From the NCBI GenBank assembly GCA_015228895.1, contig JADGCR010000005.1, positions 1 to 26,930 on the forward strand: a DNA stretch of 26,930 bases, given 5' to 3'. The notes under the pieces are model-generated. The model saw nothing but the letters and a program-made list of their open reading frames with translations. It had not been told where the DNA came from and searched no databases. Positions 1 through 7,389 of the stretch are shown here, piece by piece (the first letter of the stretch is position 1; every line of letters begins with the position of its first letter). Made by a program: the position numbers and the translations under genes. The DNA is from Magnetococcales bacterium. GTDB taxonomy: Bacteria; Pseudomonadota; Magnetococcia; Magnetococcales; Magnetaquicoccaceae.

Positions 1-2
1 CC

Positions 3-884
3 AAGGCCAGGGAGTACCGGCGCATCATGAACATCGCGGACGACTGGGGCACCGCCGTGGTGTTGCAACGCATGGTGTATGGCAATCTCCACCGCCAGTC
101 CGGGGCCGGAGTGCTGTTCACCGCCCACCCCCACCGCAAACTGGACCGGGTGGTGTTGTGGGGGGATTACGCCCCGGGGGACCAGGGGGAGGATATCGTC
201 AGCGGTCTGGTTTCCACCGACGCCATCTCCCTGGAACAGTGCCGCTTCGATCAACGGGATCCGGAAATGTGCCTGGAGCGGCGTTTCCCGGAGATCTATG
301 AGGCATTGCGACTGGCGGCCAGAAAGTTGATCATGGCGTTTGGCTGGAACCACCAGGAGATGGAGTTCACCTTCGATGGTCCCCAGGCGGAAAATCTTTT
401 TTTTCTGCAAACCCGCGACATGCTCACCGCCAAGGGCAAAAACGCGGTGCGTACCGCCTTCTACCCCACCCCGGAACTGCAAGGCAGTCGCCTGACCCAG
501 GGGATCGGAGCCAGTGGCGGGGTGATGTGCGGGCTGGCCGTGTTCAATCTGGAAGAGATTCAGCGTATGCGGCGCGAAGATCCTGATGTACCCTTGATCC
601 TGATCCGTTATGATACGGTTCCGGAGGATATCCGGGAGATCTCCCTGGCCGACGGTCTGCTGACCGCCCGGGGGGGACAGACCTCCCACGCGGCCATTGT
701 CGCCGCCCGGATGGAGAAGACCTGTGTGGTGGGGTGCGAACTCCTGACCATCCGGGAGTCCTCCAGCCGTTGCGAAATCGATGGCGTGGTTATTCAATAT
801 GGGGATCCCATCAGCATCGATGGGGACCGGGGGCTGCTGTTCAAGGGATGGCACCCGGTGGAAACCACCCTGGGCTCAGGGTGA
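3..884 (+). CDS. Pyruvate phosphate dikinase-like protein, partial (3' end)
   Basis: The frame is open from base 3, so the start lies left of the window. The visible 293 residues match the end of the PPDK nucleotide-binding domain (DWGTAVVLQ.MVYGN, then SGAGVLFT and QGEDIVSG) followed by the swivelling phospho-histidine domain. The signature GGQTSHAAIVAAR puts the phosphorylatable His at bases 687-689. In PPDK this His carries phosphate between ATP/Pi and PEP. The frame ends about 60 residues after the His, where PPDK would continue into its large C-terminal PEP/pyruvate barrel, and nothing in the 29-base gap or the next gene supplies that barrel. It may be a two-domain PEP-utilising enzyme or a truncated PPDK. 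The family call is firm; the exact reaction is open. The close downstream GAPDH-like gene suggests a shared transcript. Confidence 0.8.
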   Translation, partial: KAREYRRIMNIADDWGTAVVLQRMVYGNLHRQSGAGVLFTAHPHRKLDRVVLWGDYAPGDQGEDIVSGLVSTDAISLEQCRFDQRDPEMCLERRFPEIYEALRLAARKLIMAFGWNHQEMEFTFDGPQAENLFFLQTRDMLTAKGKNAVRTAFYPTPELQGSRLTQGIGASGGVMCGLAVFNLEEIQRMRREDPDVPLILIRYDTVPEDIREISLADGLLTARGGQTSHAAIVAARMEKTCVVGCELLTIRESSSRCEIDGVVIQYGDPISIDGDRGLLFKGWHPVETTLGSG

Positions 885-913
885 GGCACTCTTTTTTTCA
901 GGAGAATGATTCA

Positions 914-2149
914 ATGAAACTGGGCATCAACGGCATGGGTCGAATCGGCAAGCTCTCTTTGTGGACGCATCTGGCGCGCAAGCGATTCTCCGGAATCGTG
1001 GTCAATGTGGGTCGGGAGGTGGGGCTGAATCTGCACAATCTGGTGGAGTCGGTGGAAAAGGACAGCACCTATGGCCGGCTGGCCAATTATCTCCACGGAT
1101 GCAAGGGGGGCCGGGTGATCGAGAACCTGGACGAGGCCACCGGCAGCATGACCATCGACGGGGTGCCGGTCCGTTTTCTGCGCACGGCGCGCAACCCCAG
1201 GGAGATCGGCTGGCGGGAGCACGGGGTGCGTCTGGCTGTGGATTGCACCGGCGTCTTCATCGATCCCACCCACACGGCGGACGCGACCCAGGGTTCCCTG
1301 CGGGGTCATCTGGCGGCGGGGGCGCAGAAGGTCATCCTGTCGGCTCCCTTCAAGATTCAGAACCAGGGACTGTCCATCCCGGACGACGCCATCACCAACG
1401 TGATGGGCATCAACGAGGAGTCCTTCGACCCGGCCCGTCACACCGTGATTTCCGCCGCCTCCTGCACCACCACCTGCCTGGCCTTCATGATGAAGCCGAT
1501 CATGGACCATTTCGGCGTGGACCGGATTCTTTCCGCCTCCATGGTGACGGTCCACGCCTCCACCAGCAGCCAGACCGTGCTGGACGCGGTGCCGGCGGCG
1601 GGGGCCAAGGATCTGCGCAAGAGCCGCAGCATCATGAACAACATCATCCTGACCACCACCGGCGCGGCCAAGGCCCTGCGTCTGGTCCTGCCGGAGATGG
1701 GAGAGGTGGGTTTCATGGCCGAATCGGTGCGGGTTCCCACCACCACGGGTTCCCTCACCATTCTCACCCTGAATCTCCAGTCCGAGGACCGGGACCGTCC
1801 CATCAACCGCACCGACATCAACGGCATCTACCGGGACGCGGCTTTGGGGGCCTATCAGGGTTATCTGGAGTACTCGGAGGAGCAGAACGTCTCCTCGGAC
1901 ATGATCGGTTTCCCCAAGGCCGCCACCGTGATCGAGGGCCGGGAGACCCATACCCGCACGGCCTTCATCCGTCTGAACCTGGACCGGATACCCGGCATGC
2001 TGCCCGAAATGCTGGCCTCTCTGCCCCAGCACACCCTGGAGGCCCCGGTGACCCAGGTGGTGGTTTACGGCTGGTACGACAACGAACTGGGCAGTTACGC
2101 CAATATGCTGGCCGATCTGACGGAACATGTGGCCAATCAGATGGTGTAG
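914..2149 (+). CDS. Glyceraldehyde-3-phosphate dehydrogenase-like protein
   Basis: This 411-residue protein has the GAPDH layout. The N-terminal Rossmann loop is GINGMGRIG (residues 4-12). The catalytic Cys184 sits in SAASCTTTCLA and the base His214 in VTVHAS, and the C-terminal YDNELGSY matches the usual YDNEWGYS. It is about 70 residues longer than standard GAPDH (330-340), mostly from extra sequence before the catalytic Cys. The usual ASCTTN motif reads SCTTT. The Asp that normally ends the second Rossmann strand and selects NAD is absent (VVNVGREVG), which could favour NADP or another cofactor. The ATG at 914 is preceded by AGGAG; the longer upstream open frame (from 734) overlaps the PPDK-like gene and is not needed. 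The reaction is probably phosphorylating or non-phosphorylating aldehyde oxidation; the substrate is uncertain. Confidence 0.85.
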   Translation: MKLGINGMGRIGKLSLWTHLARKRFSGIVVNVGREVGLNLHNLVESVEKDSTYGRLANYLHGCKGGRVIENLDEATGSMTIDGVPVRFLRTARNPREIGWREHGVRLAVDCTGVFIDPTHTADATQGSLRGHLAAGAQKVILSAPFKIQNQGLSIPDDAITNVMGINEESFDPARHTVISAASCTTTCLAFMMKPIMDHFGVDRILSASMVTVHASTSSQTVLDAVPAAGAKDLRKSRSIMNNIILTTTGAAKALRLVLPEMGEVGFMAESVRVPTTTGSLTILTLNLQSEDRDRPINRTDINGIYRDAALGAYQGYLEYSEEQNVSSDMIGFPKAATVIEGRETHTRTAFIRLNLDRIPGMLPEMLASLPQHTLEAPVTQVVVYGWYDNELGSYANMLADLTEHVANQMV

Positions 2150-2214
2150 TGATACCCTTGCACACGATGTAGCGACGATGGAAACCTTGTGACGCGCCAA
2201 AGTGGAGAGTTGAC

Positions 2215-2895
2215 ATGGATGCAGCCAATACCCTCGATGATATCTTCCCCAACCAGTTGAGCGCCATCATGCGAAGTGACGGCTCACTCAGATACGACAT
2301 GCTCTCCCGCAAACAATTCGAAGCGGCGCTCCCCCCCTTTTTGCTCGAAGATCCGGGCATCGGCATGATCATGGAGCTGTGCGACCGGGGCATGTTCCAC
2401 CCTCTGAAGGAGATCTTCGGCAATATCGGTCTGGAGCGCTTCTCTTCCGCCCGGCAGGCCATTGGCCAGGTGTTGGCGCATCCGGATTTCGCCCGTAGCC
2501 AGTTCTCCATGGCTCTGAAACGCGCCCTGCTCAAGGCGGTCAAGTCCTTGCAGGACCGGGAGCCGAAAGCCAGGGCCGCCGAGCATCTCATCGCCCAGTC
2601 GGACGCGATCGACCTGTTGTCCAGAGAGATCCTGTCGCTGGAGTCCCGCTGTGGTCTGGCGGAAGGCTCCCGTCGGCAGCAGTCCGCCTGTCGGCAGGAT
2701 TTCTGGCGACTATGGGAAATGGCCTGGGCGGTCCGCATCTACTCCCCGGAAGAGCGGGCCATAGAGGTGCTGGAAAAGATGTACCAGCGTTACTCCTGCC
2801 TGGAGTTGCGCGAGGGGGAGCGGCGCAAGCTGCAACTGCCCGGCGGCTTGCGCGACCCGAGAATTCCCGATGAAGGGGTGGTGGAGTTGTGGTAG
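2215..2895 (+). CDS. Hypothetical protein, 226 aa
   Basis: I do not recognise a family. The ATG is preceded by GGAGAG at a 5-base distance, and third-position GC bias resembles the neighbours, so this is likely a real gene. The product is soluble, with no signal peptide or membrane segment, and looks largely helical. It has several charged amphipathic stretches, a cluster around CDRGMFHPLKEIFGNIG near residues 56-72, and four scattered cysteines. It sits 65 bases after the GAPDH-like gene on the same strand and converges on the rhodanese gene. No function can be assigned. Confidence 0.7.
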   Translation: MDAANTLDDIFPNQLSAIMRSDGSLRYDMLSRKQFEAALPPFLLEDPGIGMIMELCDRGMFHPLKEIFGNIGLERFSSARQAIGQVLAHPDFARSQFSMALKRALLKAVKSLQDREPKARAAEHLIAQSDAIDLLSREILSLESRCGLAEGSRRQQSACRQDFWRLWEMAWAVRIYSPEERAIEVLEKMYQRYSCLELREGERRKLQLPGGLRDPRIPDEGVVELW

Positions 2896-2960
2896 GAGCC
2901 ATCCCCTCCTCCCCGCGCTTCACGGTGGACGGGGGATGCCTCGCGACCACGCTCCGTGGA

Positions 2961-3623
2961 TCACTTCTCGTCCATGGGGGGGACCACGGTGAGTCCGAAC
3001 AGTTTCCACATCTGCATGCCGCCCCGATAGTACAGAATTTTTTCAGGGGGATATTTCAATTCCAGCAGACCCTGGATGGCGGTATGGGACTGACCGCACC
3101 AGGGACCGTTGCACCAGACCGCCAGGGTCTTGGCCTGGGAAAAATCCCACCCCCCCTCCTGGATTTTCGCCGCGCCGCACCGCAGCAGGGCACGTTCGAT
3201 GTCCAGGGTATTGGCCCCCAGGGAGGGGGAGATGTCGGTGTAGGGTATGTTGATCGAGCCGGGAATGACACCCTGGGCATGCCAATCCGGGGTGCGGGCG
3301 TCGACGAGCAGGCCGACCCCCTTGGAGACTTCGTTCATCATGAACCCGATCAGTTCCAGCTCTCCCACGGTCTTCACTCCGGGGCCGGCATCCAGGGGCT
3401 GGATGCAAAACGGCGGACAGTTGCGGGAAGTTTTGGCAAAATCCGGTTCGATCAGGGCGCGGGTGTTCTGATTGCGGGTCACCGTCACGGTCTGGTTGCC
3501 ATGTTTCACGGTGAATTGGGCCAGATCCTTGGTGATGTTCACCGCCTGGGCGAAGCCGGGCGCCGGGAGCCATAAGAGAACAGCAGCAATAACTATAATC
3601 ATCCACAAACCATATCTGTTCAT
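2961..3623 (-). CDS. Exported rhodanese-like domain protein
   Basis: 220 residues from the ATG at 3623, which has AAGGGG about 10 bases upstream; an open extension to 3662 lacks such a site. Residues 1-27 form a signal peptide: MNRYG, a hydrophobic stretch of about 15 residues, then GFAQA. The mature part starts with a 55-residue beta-rich region and a C-x3-C pair (C69, C73). The rhodanese fold follows at about 85-215 (LLVDARTPDWHAQGVIPGSINIPY, then LAVWCNGPWCGQS). The active-site Cys is C171, and C176 in the same loop is a second thiol. Rhodaneses move sulfane sulfur or bind thiols; this one should act in the periplasm. The CNGPWC loop could also give a redox-active Cys pair, which is inference. 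Monocistronic, convergent with the hypothetical gene. Confidence 0.85.
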   Translation of the reverse strand: MNRYGLWMIIVIAAVLLWLPAPGFAQAVNITKDLAQFTVKHGNQTVTVTRNQNTRALIEPDFAKTSRNCPPFCIQPLDAGPGVKTVGELELIGFMMNEVSKGVGLLVDARTPDWHAQGVIPGSINIPYTDISPSLGANTLDIERALLRCGAAKIQEGGWDFSQAKTLAVWCNGPWCGQSHTAIQGLLELKYPPEKILYYRGGMQMWKLFGLTVVPPMDEK

Positions 3624-3919
3624 CGCTTTGGTTCCCCTTGTGCCGATCGTTATCAAAGCCATTGCCTCCAGCCAGCGTGGATTGAGATTGAATGAGTGTA
3701 TGTTAGCATTGAAAAATTTTGATGCAATAGAAAAATGTATGCCCTGAAAAAATTTTCGCGAGCGTTGGCGCGGACCGTCTGCGGACTGAGGTTGAATGGA
3801 CCCGCCCCGTGGGACGCTTCAAAAGTCATGCGTGCCTGGAGCCGGTGGGTCTGATGGGGGCGGCGATGCAGGAAGCAACGGCCAAATCTTGAAAAAAATC
3901 GGAAACGCATCCATTGCTA

Positions 3920-4196
3920 ATCCGTGCATTGATTGCCGGACATGTGATATACTGTCCGCATGGACAGACGAGATGGACGCACGTTGAACCGTAAGGCTCC
4001 GGCAGAGCATGTCTGGAATTGACTGAAGAATCACAAAACCGGCAAAACGCCCATGACAGGTCCGAATCAGTTCAAGGCGACTGTGCGTTTCTTCATGCGT
4101 TCGCTACAGGCGCAGGCCAGGAAGGTGGCAGGGTTCTTTCGTCACCCGGAAACCGTCTATGGCCGTAGTATGATGTCCGCCAATCAATGCACGGAT
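3920..4196 (+). mobile_element. IS630-family miniature element (internally deleted, MITE-like)
   Basis: Bases 3920-3943 and 4173-4196 are 24-bp inverted repeats with one mismatch. Each is flanked by TA (3918-3919 and 4197-4198), and the outer bases are C on the left and G on the right. The empty site therefore reads CTAG, inside the palindrome TGCTAGCA. IS630/Tc1-type elements duplicate TA, and IS630 itself prefers CTAG, so boundaries and family agree. The interior holds the two ends of an IS630-type transposase joined in frame (see the pseudogene entry). The element cannot move itself but could be mobilised by a full-length relative. A small perfect hairpin (3952-3957 with 3962-3967) lies just inside the left end. 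Confidence 0.85.
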
Positions 4197-4199
4197 TAG
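3960..4199 (+). pseudogene. IS630-family transposase remnant (N- and C-termini fused, internal stop)
   Basis: From the ATG at 3960 the frame reads MDRRDGRTLN, typical of an IS630 transposase start. Within a few codons it passes into PAEHVWN, stop, LKNHKTGKTP. It continues in the same frame through GPNQFKATVRFFMRSLQ and KVAGFFRHPETVYG to the TAG at 4197-4199, inside the right end. The motif NP-x-E-x-x-W-x-x-LK is the region of the last catalytic acid of the IS630 DDE domain, and the FFRHPETVY stretch is the family's C-terminus. So roughly 280 central codons are missing. The TGA at 4020-4022 sits within the C-terminal part and is a further inactivating change. Not functional. Confidence 0.8.
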
Positions 4200-4318
4200 C
4201 ATATTGAAGCCGTTAAAGATCTGATGCGCCTGGATTTGACAGAGCATCCGAAAGATTTCCAGCAATTGCACAGATTAATTAATGCGCGGATATCATAATC
4301 GTGATCGCAACCTGGGGA

Positions 4319-4347
4319 TTGATCCTGTTGATGTCGATTATTATTTT
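4319..4347 (+). promoter_or_regulatory. Putative promoter upstream of nrdJ
   Basis: TTGATC (4319-4324), a 17-base spacer and TATTTT (4342-4347) match 4 of 6 consensus bases at each box in an AT-rich stretch 64 bases before the nrdJ ATG. I see no B12-box or NrdR-type operator repeats here. Weak call. Confidence 0.35.
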
Positions 4348-4410
4348 ATCTATTGAACGTGTTGTTTCCATTATTAATAATAAATCAACTCTCTGCACGA
4401 GGATGGTTTC

Positions 4411-6537
4411 ATGGCCAGTGGTCTCCCCAAGAATACCCCGTCCGCTCTGGATGGCATTGGTTTGCAACCGGCCTCCCTGGCGATATGGGACAGCAAATAC
4501 CGATTGAAAACCGCCACCGGAGAACCGGTGGACCAGACCGTGGAAGAGACCTTCCGGCGGGTGGCCAAAACCCTGGCCGCGGTGGAGTCCCCGGCCAAAC
4601 GGGAGGCGTGGGAGGAGCGATTTTTGTATGCCCTGCTCCACGGGGCGATTCCGGGGGGCAGAATCGTCTCCAACGCGGGCGCCGGAGAGCACAAACCCGC
4701 CACCAGCACCATCAACTGCACGGTCTCCGGGATGATCCGGGACTCCATGGTGGAGATCCTGGACATGGTGCGGGAGGCGGGTCTGACCCTGAAGGCCGGA
4801 TGCGGCATCGGTTACGAATTCTCCACCCTGCGACCCCGGGGGGCCTATGTGGCCGGGGCGGGTTCCAGCACTTCAGGCCCGTTGTCCTTCATGGACATCT
4901 TCGACTCCATGTGCAAAACCATCTCCTCCGCCGGCGGACGGCGCGGGGCGCAGATGGCCACCTTCGACATTTCCCACCCGGACATCCCCGACTTCATCCG
5001 CGCCAAGCGGGAGGATGGCCGGTTGCGCCAGTTCAACCTCTCCTGCCTGATCACCAGCCCCTTCATCGAGGCCGTGAAAGAGGATCGGGAGTGGGAGCTG
5101 GTCTTTCCCGCCAATCCCCAGGAACTGGCCAACCCCGATACCGAACTGGTCTATCGCCCCTGGCCTGTGACCGACCCCCCCTACCGGACCAATGCCCGGG
5201 GCGAGGTGGCCTGCCGGATCTATCGACGCATGCCCGCCAGACGACTCTGGGATCTGATCATGACCTCCACCTATGATTACGCCGAGCCGGGGTTCATCCT
5301 CATCGATCGGGTCAACGAGCTGAACAACAACTGGTTTTGCGAAGAGATCCGCTCCACCAACCCCTGTGGAGAACAGCCCTTGCCCCCCCACGGGGCCTGT
5401 TTGCTGGGTTCGGTGGACTTGACCCGGTTCGTGGATTCCCCCTTCGGCGCCAAGGCCACCTTCGCCTGGTCCCGCTTTGCCGACGTGGTGCGGATTTTCA
5501 CCCGCATGCTGGACAACGTGGTGGAGCTGCACGGACTGCCTTTGGACAACCAGGCGCGGGAGATCGTCCGCAAGCGACGGCATGGCATGGGCTTCATGGG
5601 TCTGGGATCCACCATCACCATGCTGAACATGACCTACGGGGACGAGGCGTCGGTCCGGTTCACCGAAAAAGTGTCCCGGGAAATGGCCATCGTCGGTTGG
5701 GAAACCGGGGTGGAACTGGCCCAGGAAAAGGGTCCGGCTCCCATCATGGACGAGCTGTTCACCATCGACGAGGCGTTGCTGGCCAAACGTCCGAAAATGA
5801 CGCAGGACGGGATCAAACCGGGAGACCGGGTGCCGGGCAAGGTGTTGCTGGCCTGTTACAGCCGCTATCTGGCGCAGTTTCCCAGTGAATTGAAAAAAAG
5901 GATCGCCCTGCACGGCTGTCGTTTCACCCACCACACCTCCATCGCCCCCACCGGAACCATCGCGTTGTCGCTGGGCAACAACTGCTCGAATGGCATCGAA
6001 CCGAGCTTTTCCCACAAATATGCCCGCAACGTCATCGTTCCCGGCCGCAAGACCAAGGAAAAAGTGGACGTGTTGTCCTTCGAACTGCTGGCCTATCGGG
6101 CGCTGGTCAACCCGGAGGCGGACCCCTATGCCACGGACGACCAGTGCGCCCTGCCCAGAAATTTCGTGGACGCCAGCGCCATCGCCCCGGAGGACCATGT
6201 GGAAATCCAGGCGGCCGCGCAGAAATGGGTGGACTCCTCCATCTCCAAGACCATCAACGTGCCCACGGATTTTCCCTACGATCGTTTCAAGGAGATCTAT
6301 CTGAAAGCCTACGAAAAGGGCCTCAAGGGGTGTACCACCTTCCGGTTCAATCCGGAATCGTTCCAGGGGGTGCTGGTGAAGAATCAGGATCTGGCGGGGA
6401 CCACCTACCGCTTCACGCTGGAAAACGGCGAGAACCTGGAGTTGCGGGGGGACGAGGAGGTGGAGTATGACGGGGAGACCCATACGGCGGCCAATCTGTA
6501 TGACGCGCTCAAGGAAGGGTATTACGGAAAGCTTTAA
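4411..6537 (+). CDS. nrdJ: Adenosylcobalamin-dependent ribonucleotide reductase, large (NrdJa-type) chain
   Basis: 708 residues. The ATG is preceded by GAGG at 8 bases. This is the class II enzyme that makes deoxyribonucleotides using a radical from adenosylcobalamin, with or without oxygen. The radical-site block is STNPCGE (N317, C319, E321). The redox pair is C103 (in TSTINCTVSG) and C330 (GACLLGS); the 11-residue C319-C330 spacing equals that in the Lactobacillus enzyme. The protein ends in YDALKEGYYGKL and has no cysteine after about residue 640, so the C-terminal shuttle Cys pair and zinc tail are absent. That form matches the split enzymes of pseudomonads, where a separate NrdJb carries the tail. 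No NrdJb follows here; the next gene is phage-like and on the opposite strand. Confidence 0.93.
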   Translation: MASGLPKNTPSALDGIGLQPASLAIWDSKYRLKTATGEPVDQTVEETFRRVAKTLAAVESPAKREAWEERFLYALLHGAIPGGRIVSNAGAGEHKPATSTINCTVSGMIRDSMVEILDMVREAGLTLKAGCGIGYEFSTLRPRGAYVAGAGSSTSGPLSFMDIFDSMCKTISSAGGRRGAQMATFDISHPDIPDFIRAKREDGRLRQFNLSCLITSPFIEAVKEDREWELVFPANPQELANPDTELVYRPWPVTDPPYRTNARGEVACRIYRRMPARRLWDLIMTSTYDYAEPGFILIDRVNELNNNWFCEEIRSTNPCGEQPLPPHGACLLGSVDLTRFVDSPFGAKATFAWSRFADVVRIFTRMLDNVVELHGLPLDNQAREIVRKRRHGMGFMGLGSTITMLNMTYGDEASVRFTEKVSREMAIVGWETGVELAQEKGPAPIMDELFTIDEALLAKRPKMTQDGIKPGDRVPGKVLLACYSRYLAQFPSELKKRIALHGCRFTHHTSIAPTGTIALSLGNNCSNGIEPSFSHKYARNVIVPGRKTKEKVDVLSFELLAYRALVNPEADPYATDDQCALPRNFVDASAIAPEDHVEIQAAAQKWVDSSISKTINVPTDFPYDRFKEIYLKAYEKGLKGCTTFRFNPESFQGVLVKNQDLAGTTYRFTLENGENLELRGDEEVEYDGETHTAANLYDALKEGYYGKL

Positions 6538-6544
6538 AATCACG

Positions 6545-6578
6545 GGAGAGGAGTCTTCCAGACCCTCTCTTTATTTAT
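6545..6578 (+). terminator. Putative intrinsic terminator after nrdJ
   Basis: GAGAGG (6546-6551) pairs with CCTCTC (6564-6569), with a 12-base loop, followed by TTTATTTATT. It lies just past the nrdJ stop and overlaps the end of the opposing DUF1804 gene. The stem is short, so the call is moderate. Confidence 0.45.
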
Positions 6579-7150
6579 TGGCTTTTGCCGATCTCCCGCA
6601 GCAACTCTTCGCTGAAGGGTTCCAGGATCTCCACAAAAAGGGAGAGATGATCGGGAAACCGGGTTTTGACAAACTCGGCCTGACGACCCAGCACCCATCT
6701 CGCCACCGCCAAACGGGAGAGATCCGGACTGGCCTTGCCCAGGGCGCGCAAGGTGCGATCCAACGCCTGCGACAACCGGGACAAGGCGTCCACCCGCTGC
6801 AACGGAGTCATCACCTCCTCCCGCTTGACCGCCTCCACGGCATCCCGGTGCAACGCGAGATAATCCTCCAGCAAATCACCCACCAGACTCTCCCGACTGC
6901 TCTCCGCCAACCAGTTGACCGAGTCTCCCAACGGCTCCTGCTGCCCATCCCAGTCACGATTGCTCCCCTGGTCCCGCTGTTTCCACCGGCGCGCCGCACT
7001 GGGAGAAACACCATGGGCACGGGCCGCCTGCGCCAGATTGCCACCGTTCTCACGATAGGATCGCTGTACGGCCTGACGTACTTGCATGGCATAGAAATTA
7101 CTTTTAATCTGATCGTTGCGCCCTGAATCTTGACAAGAATCTTCTTTCAT
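6575..7150 (-). CDS. DUF1804 family Mu-like phage protein
   Basis: 191 residues. The ATG at 7150 is preceded by GGAAAGAG. The N-terminal part holds a helix-turn-helix (about residues 38-58: NLAQAARAHGVSPSAARRWKQRD) followed by WD. The helical C-terminal half ends RFPDHLSLFVEILEPFSEELLREIG, the typical tail of the DUF1804 family of Mu-like phages. The family's role is unproven; its gene place and HTH suggest a DNA-binding part in packaging or late gene control. It extends about 20 residues at the N-terminus beyond what I recall for the family. It is separated from the mor-like gene by an antisense chemoreceptor-like gene, as if that gene had been inserted into a phage operon. Confidence 0.8.
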   Translation of the reverse strand: MKEDSCQDSGRNDQIKSNFYAMQVRQAVQRSYRENGGNLAQAARAHGVSPSAARRWKQRDQGSNRDWDGQQEPLGDSVNWLAESSRESLVGDLLEDYLALHRDAVEAVKREEVMTPLQRVDALSRLSQALDRTLRALGKASPDLSRLAVARWVLGRQAEFVKTRFPDHLSLFVEILEPFSEELLREIGKSQ

Positions 7151-7289
7151 GGTTCTCTTTCCAAATACGAGTTATTAATCAAGGTGCGCTCTCTGGCAAC
7201 CCTTGATGACCCTACTGGAAACATTGCATAAATTGAAGATGAAGGGGTTCCGCTTCTGGCGGGAAGGCCGCAAATATTTTTTAAACTTG

Positions 7290-7319
7290 TTACTGTTTAC
7301 AACGATCTTGTGCTATAAA
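7290..7319 (+). promoter_or_regulatory. Putative extended -10 promoter for the chemoreceptor-like gene
   Basis: TATAAA (7314-7319) with an upstream TG (7311-7312) makes a good extended -10; the -35 region (around 7290-7295) is poor. A perfect hairpin, GTCGCC (7333-7338) with GGCGAC (7345-7350), lies in the would-be leader. GGGGGTGA directly precedes the gene's ATG. The rest of the 239-base gap (7151-7389) shows no gene. Confidence 0.4.
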
Positions 7320-7389
7320 CGCCAGATGGAACGTCGCCACGTTAGGCGACCGCAACAAACAGTGATCCAGCACCCGGGGGTGAACGACC

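Larger units (their letters stand above)
3663..4410. other. Gene-poor intergenic region containing a miniature IS element
   Basis: About 750 bases between the rhodanese start and nrdJ. Apart from the IS630-type element at 3920-4196 and a weak promoter before nrdJ, I see no convincing gene. Open frames at 3653-3910 (minus) and 3796-3987 (plus) have no ribosome site or recognisable protein character. Right of the element, bases 4200-4298 read as a 32-residue helical peptide ending in a stop (HIEAVKDLMRLDLTEH...). This may be the tail of a decayed gene, but the reconstructed pre-insertion sequence has a stop directly before it. Base composition from about 4200 to 4395 is much more AT-rich than the coding regions. 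Confidence 0.6.

Noticed and set aside
911..2200. A 429-codon open frame on the minus strand opposite the GAPDH-like gene
   Set aside because: It mirrors the GAPDH-like frame, is His/Gly/Arg-rich as expected for antisense of GC-rich DNA, and has no ribosome site or family features.
2947..2959. CCACG-CTC-CGTGG hairpin just past the rhodanese stop
   Set aside because: Only 5 bp and no T-run; not enough for a terminator call.
3653..3910. Short open frames left of the IS630 element (also 3796-3987 plus, 3819-4034 minus)
   Set aside because: No ribosome site, unlike-protein composition, and two of them run across the element boundary.
4200..4410. Cobalamin riboswitch or NrdR boxes before the B12-dependent reductase
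   Set aside because: No B12-box-like core and no paired NrdR-type operators could be found by eye; the leader is short.
4873..6543. A 556-codon open frame opposite nrdJ, and a 433-residue frame opposite nusA (24877-26181)
   Set aside because: Both are shadows of certain genes with antisense-type composition.
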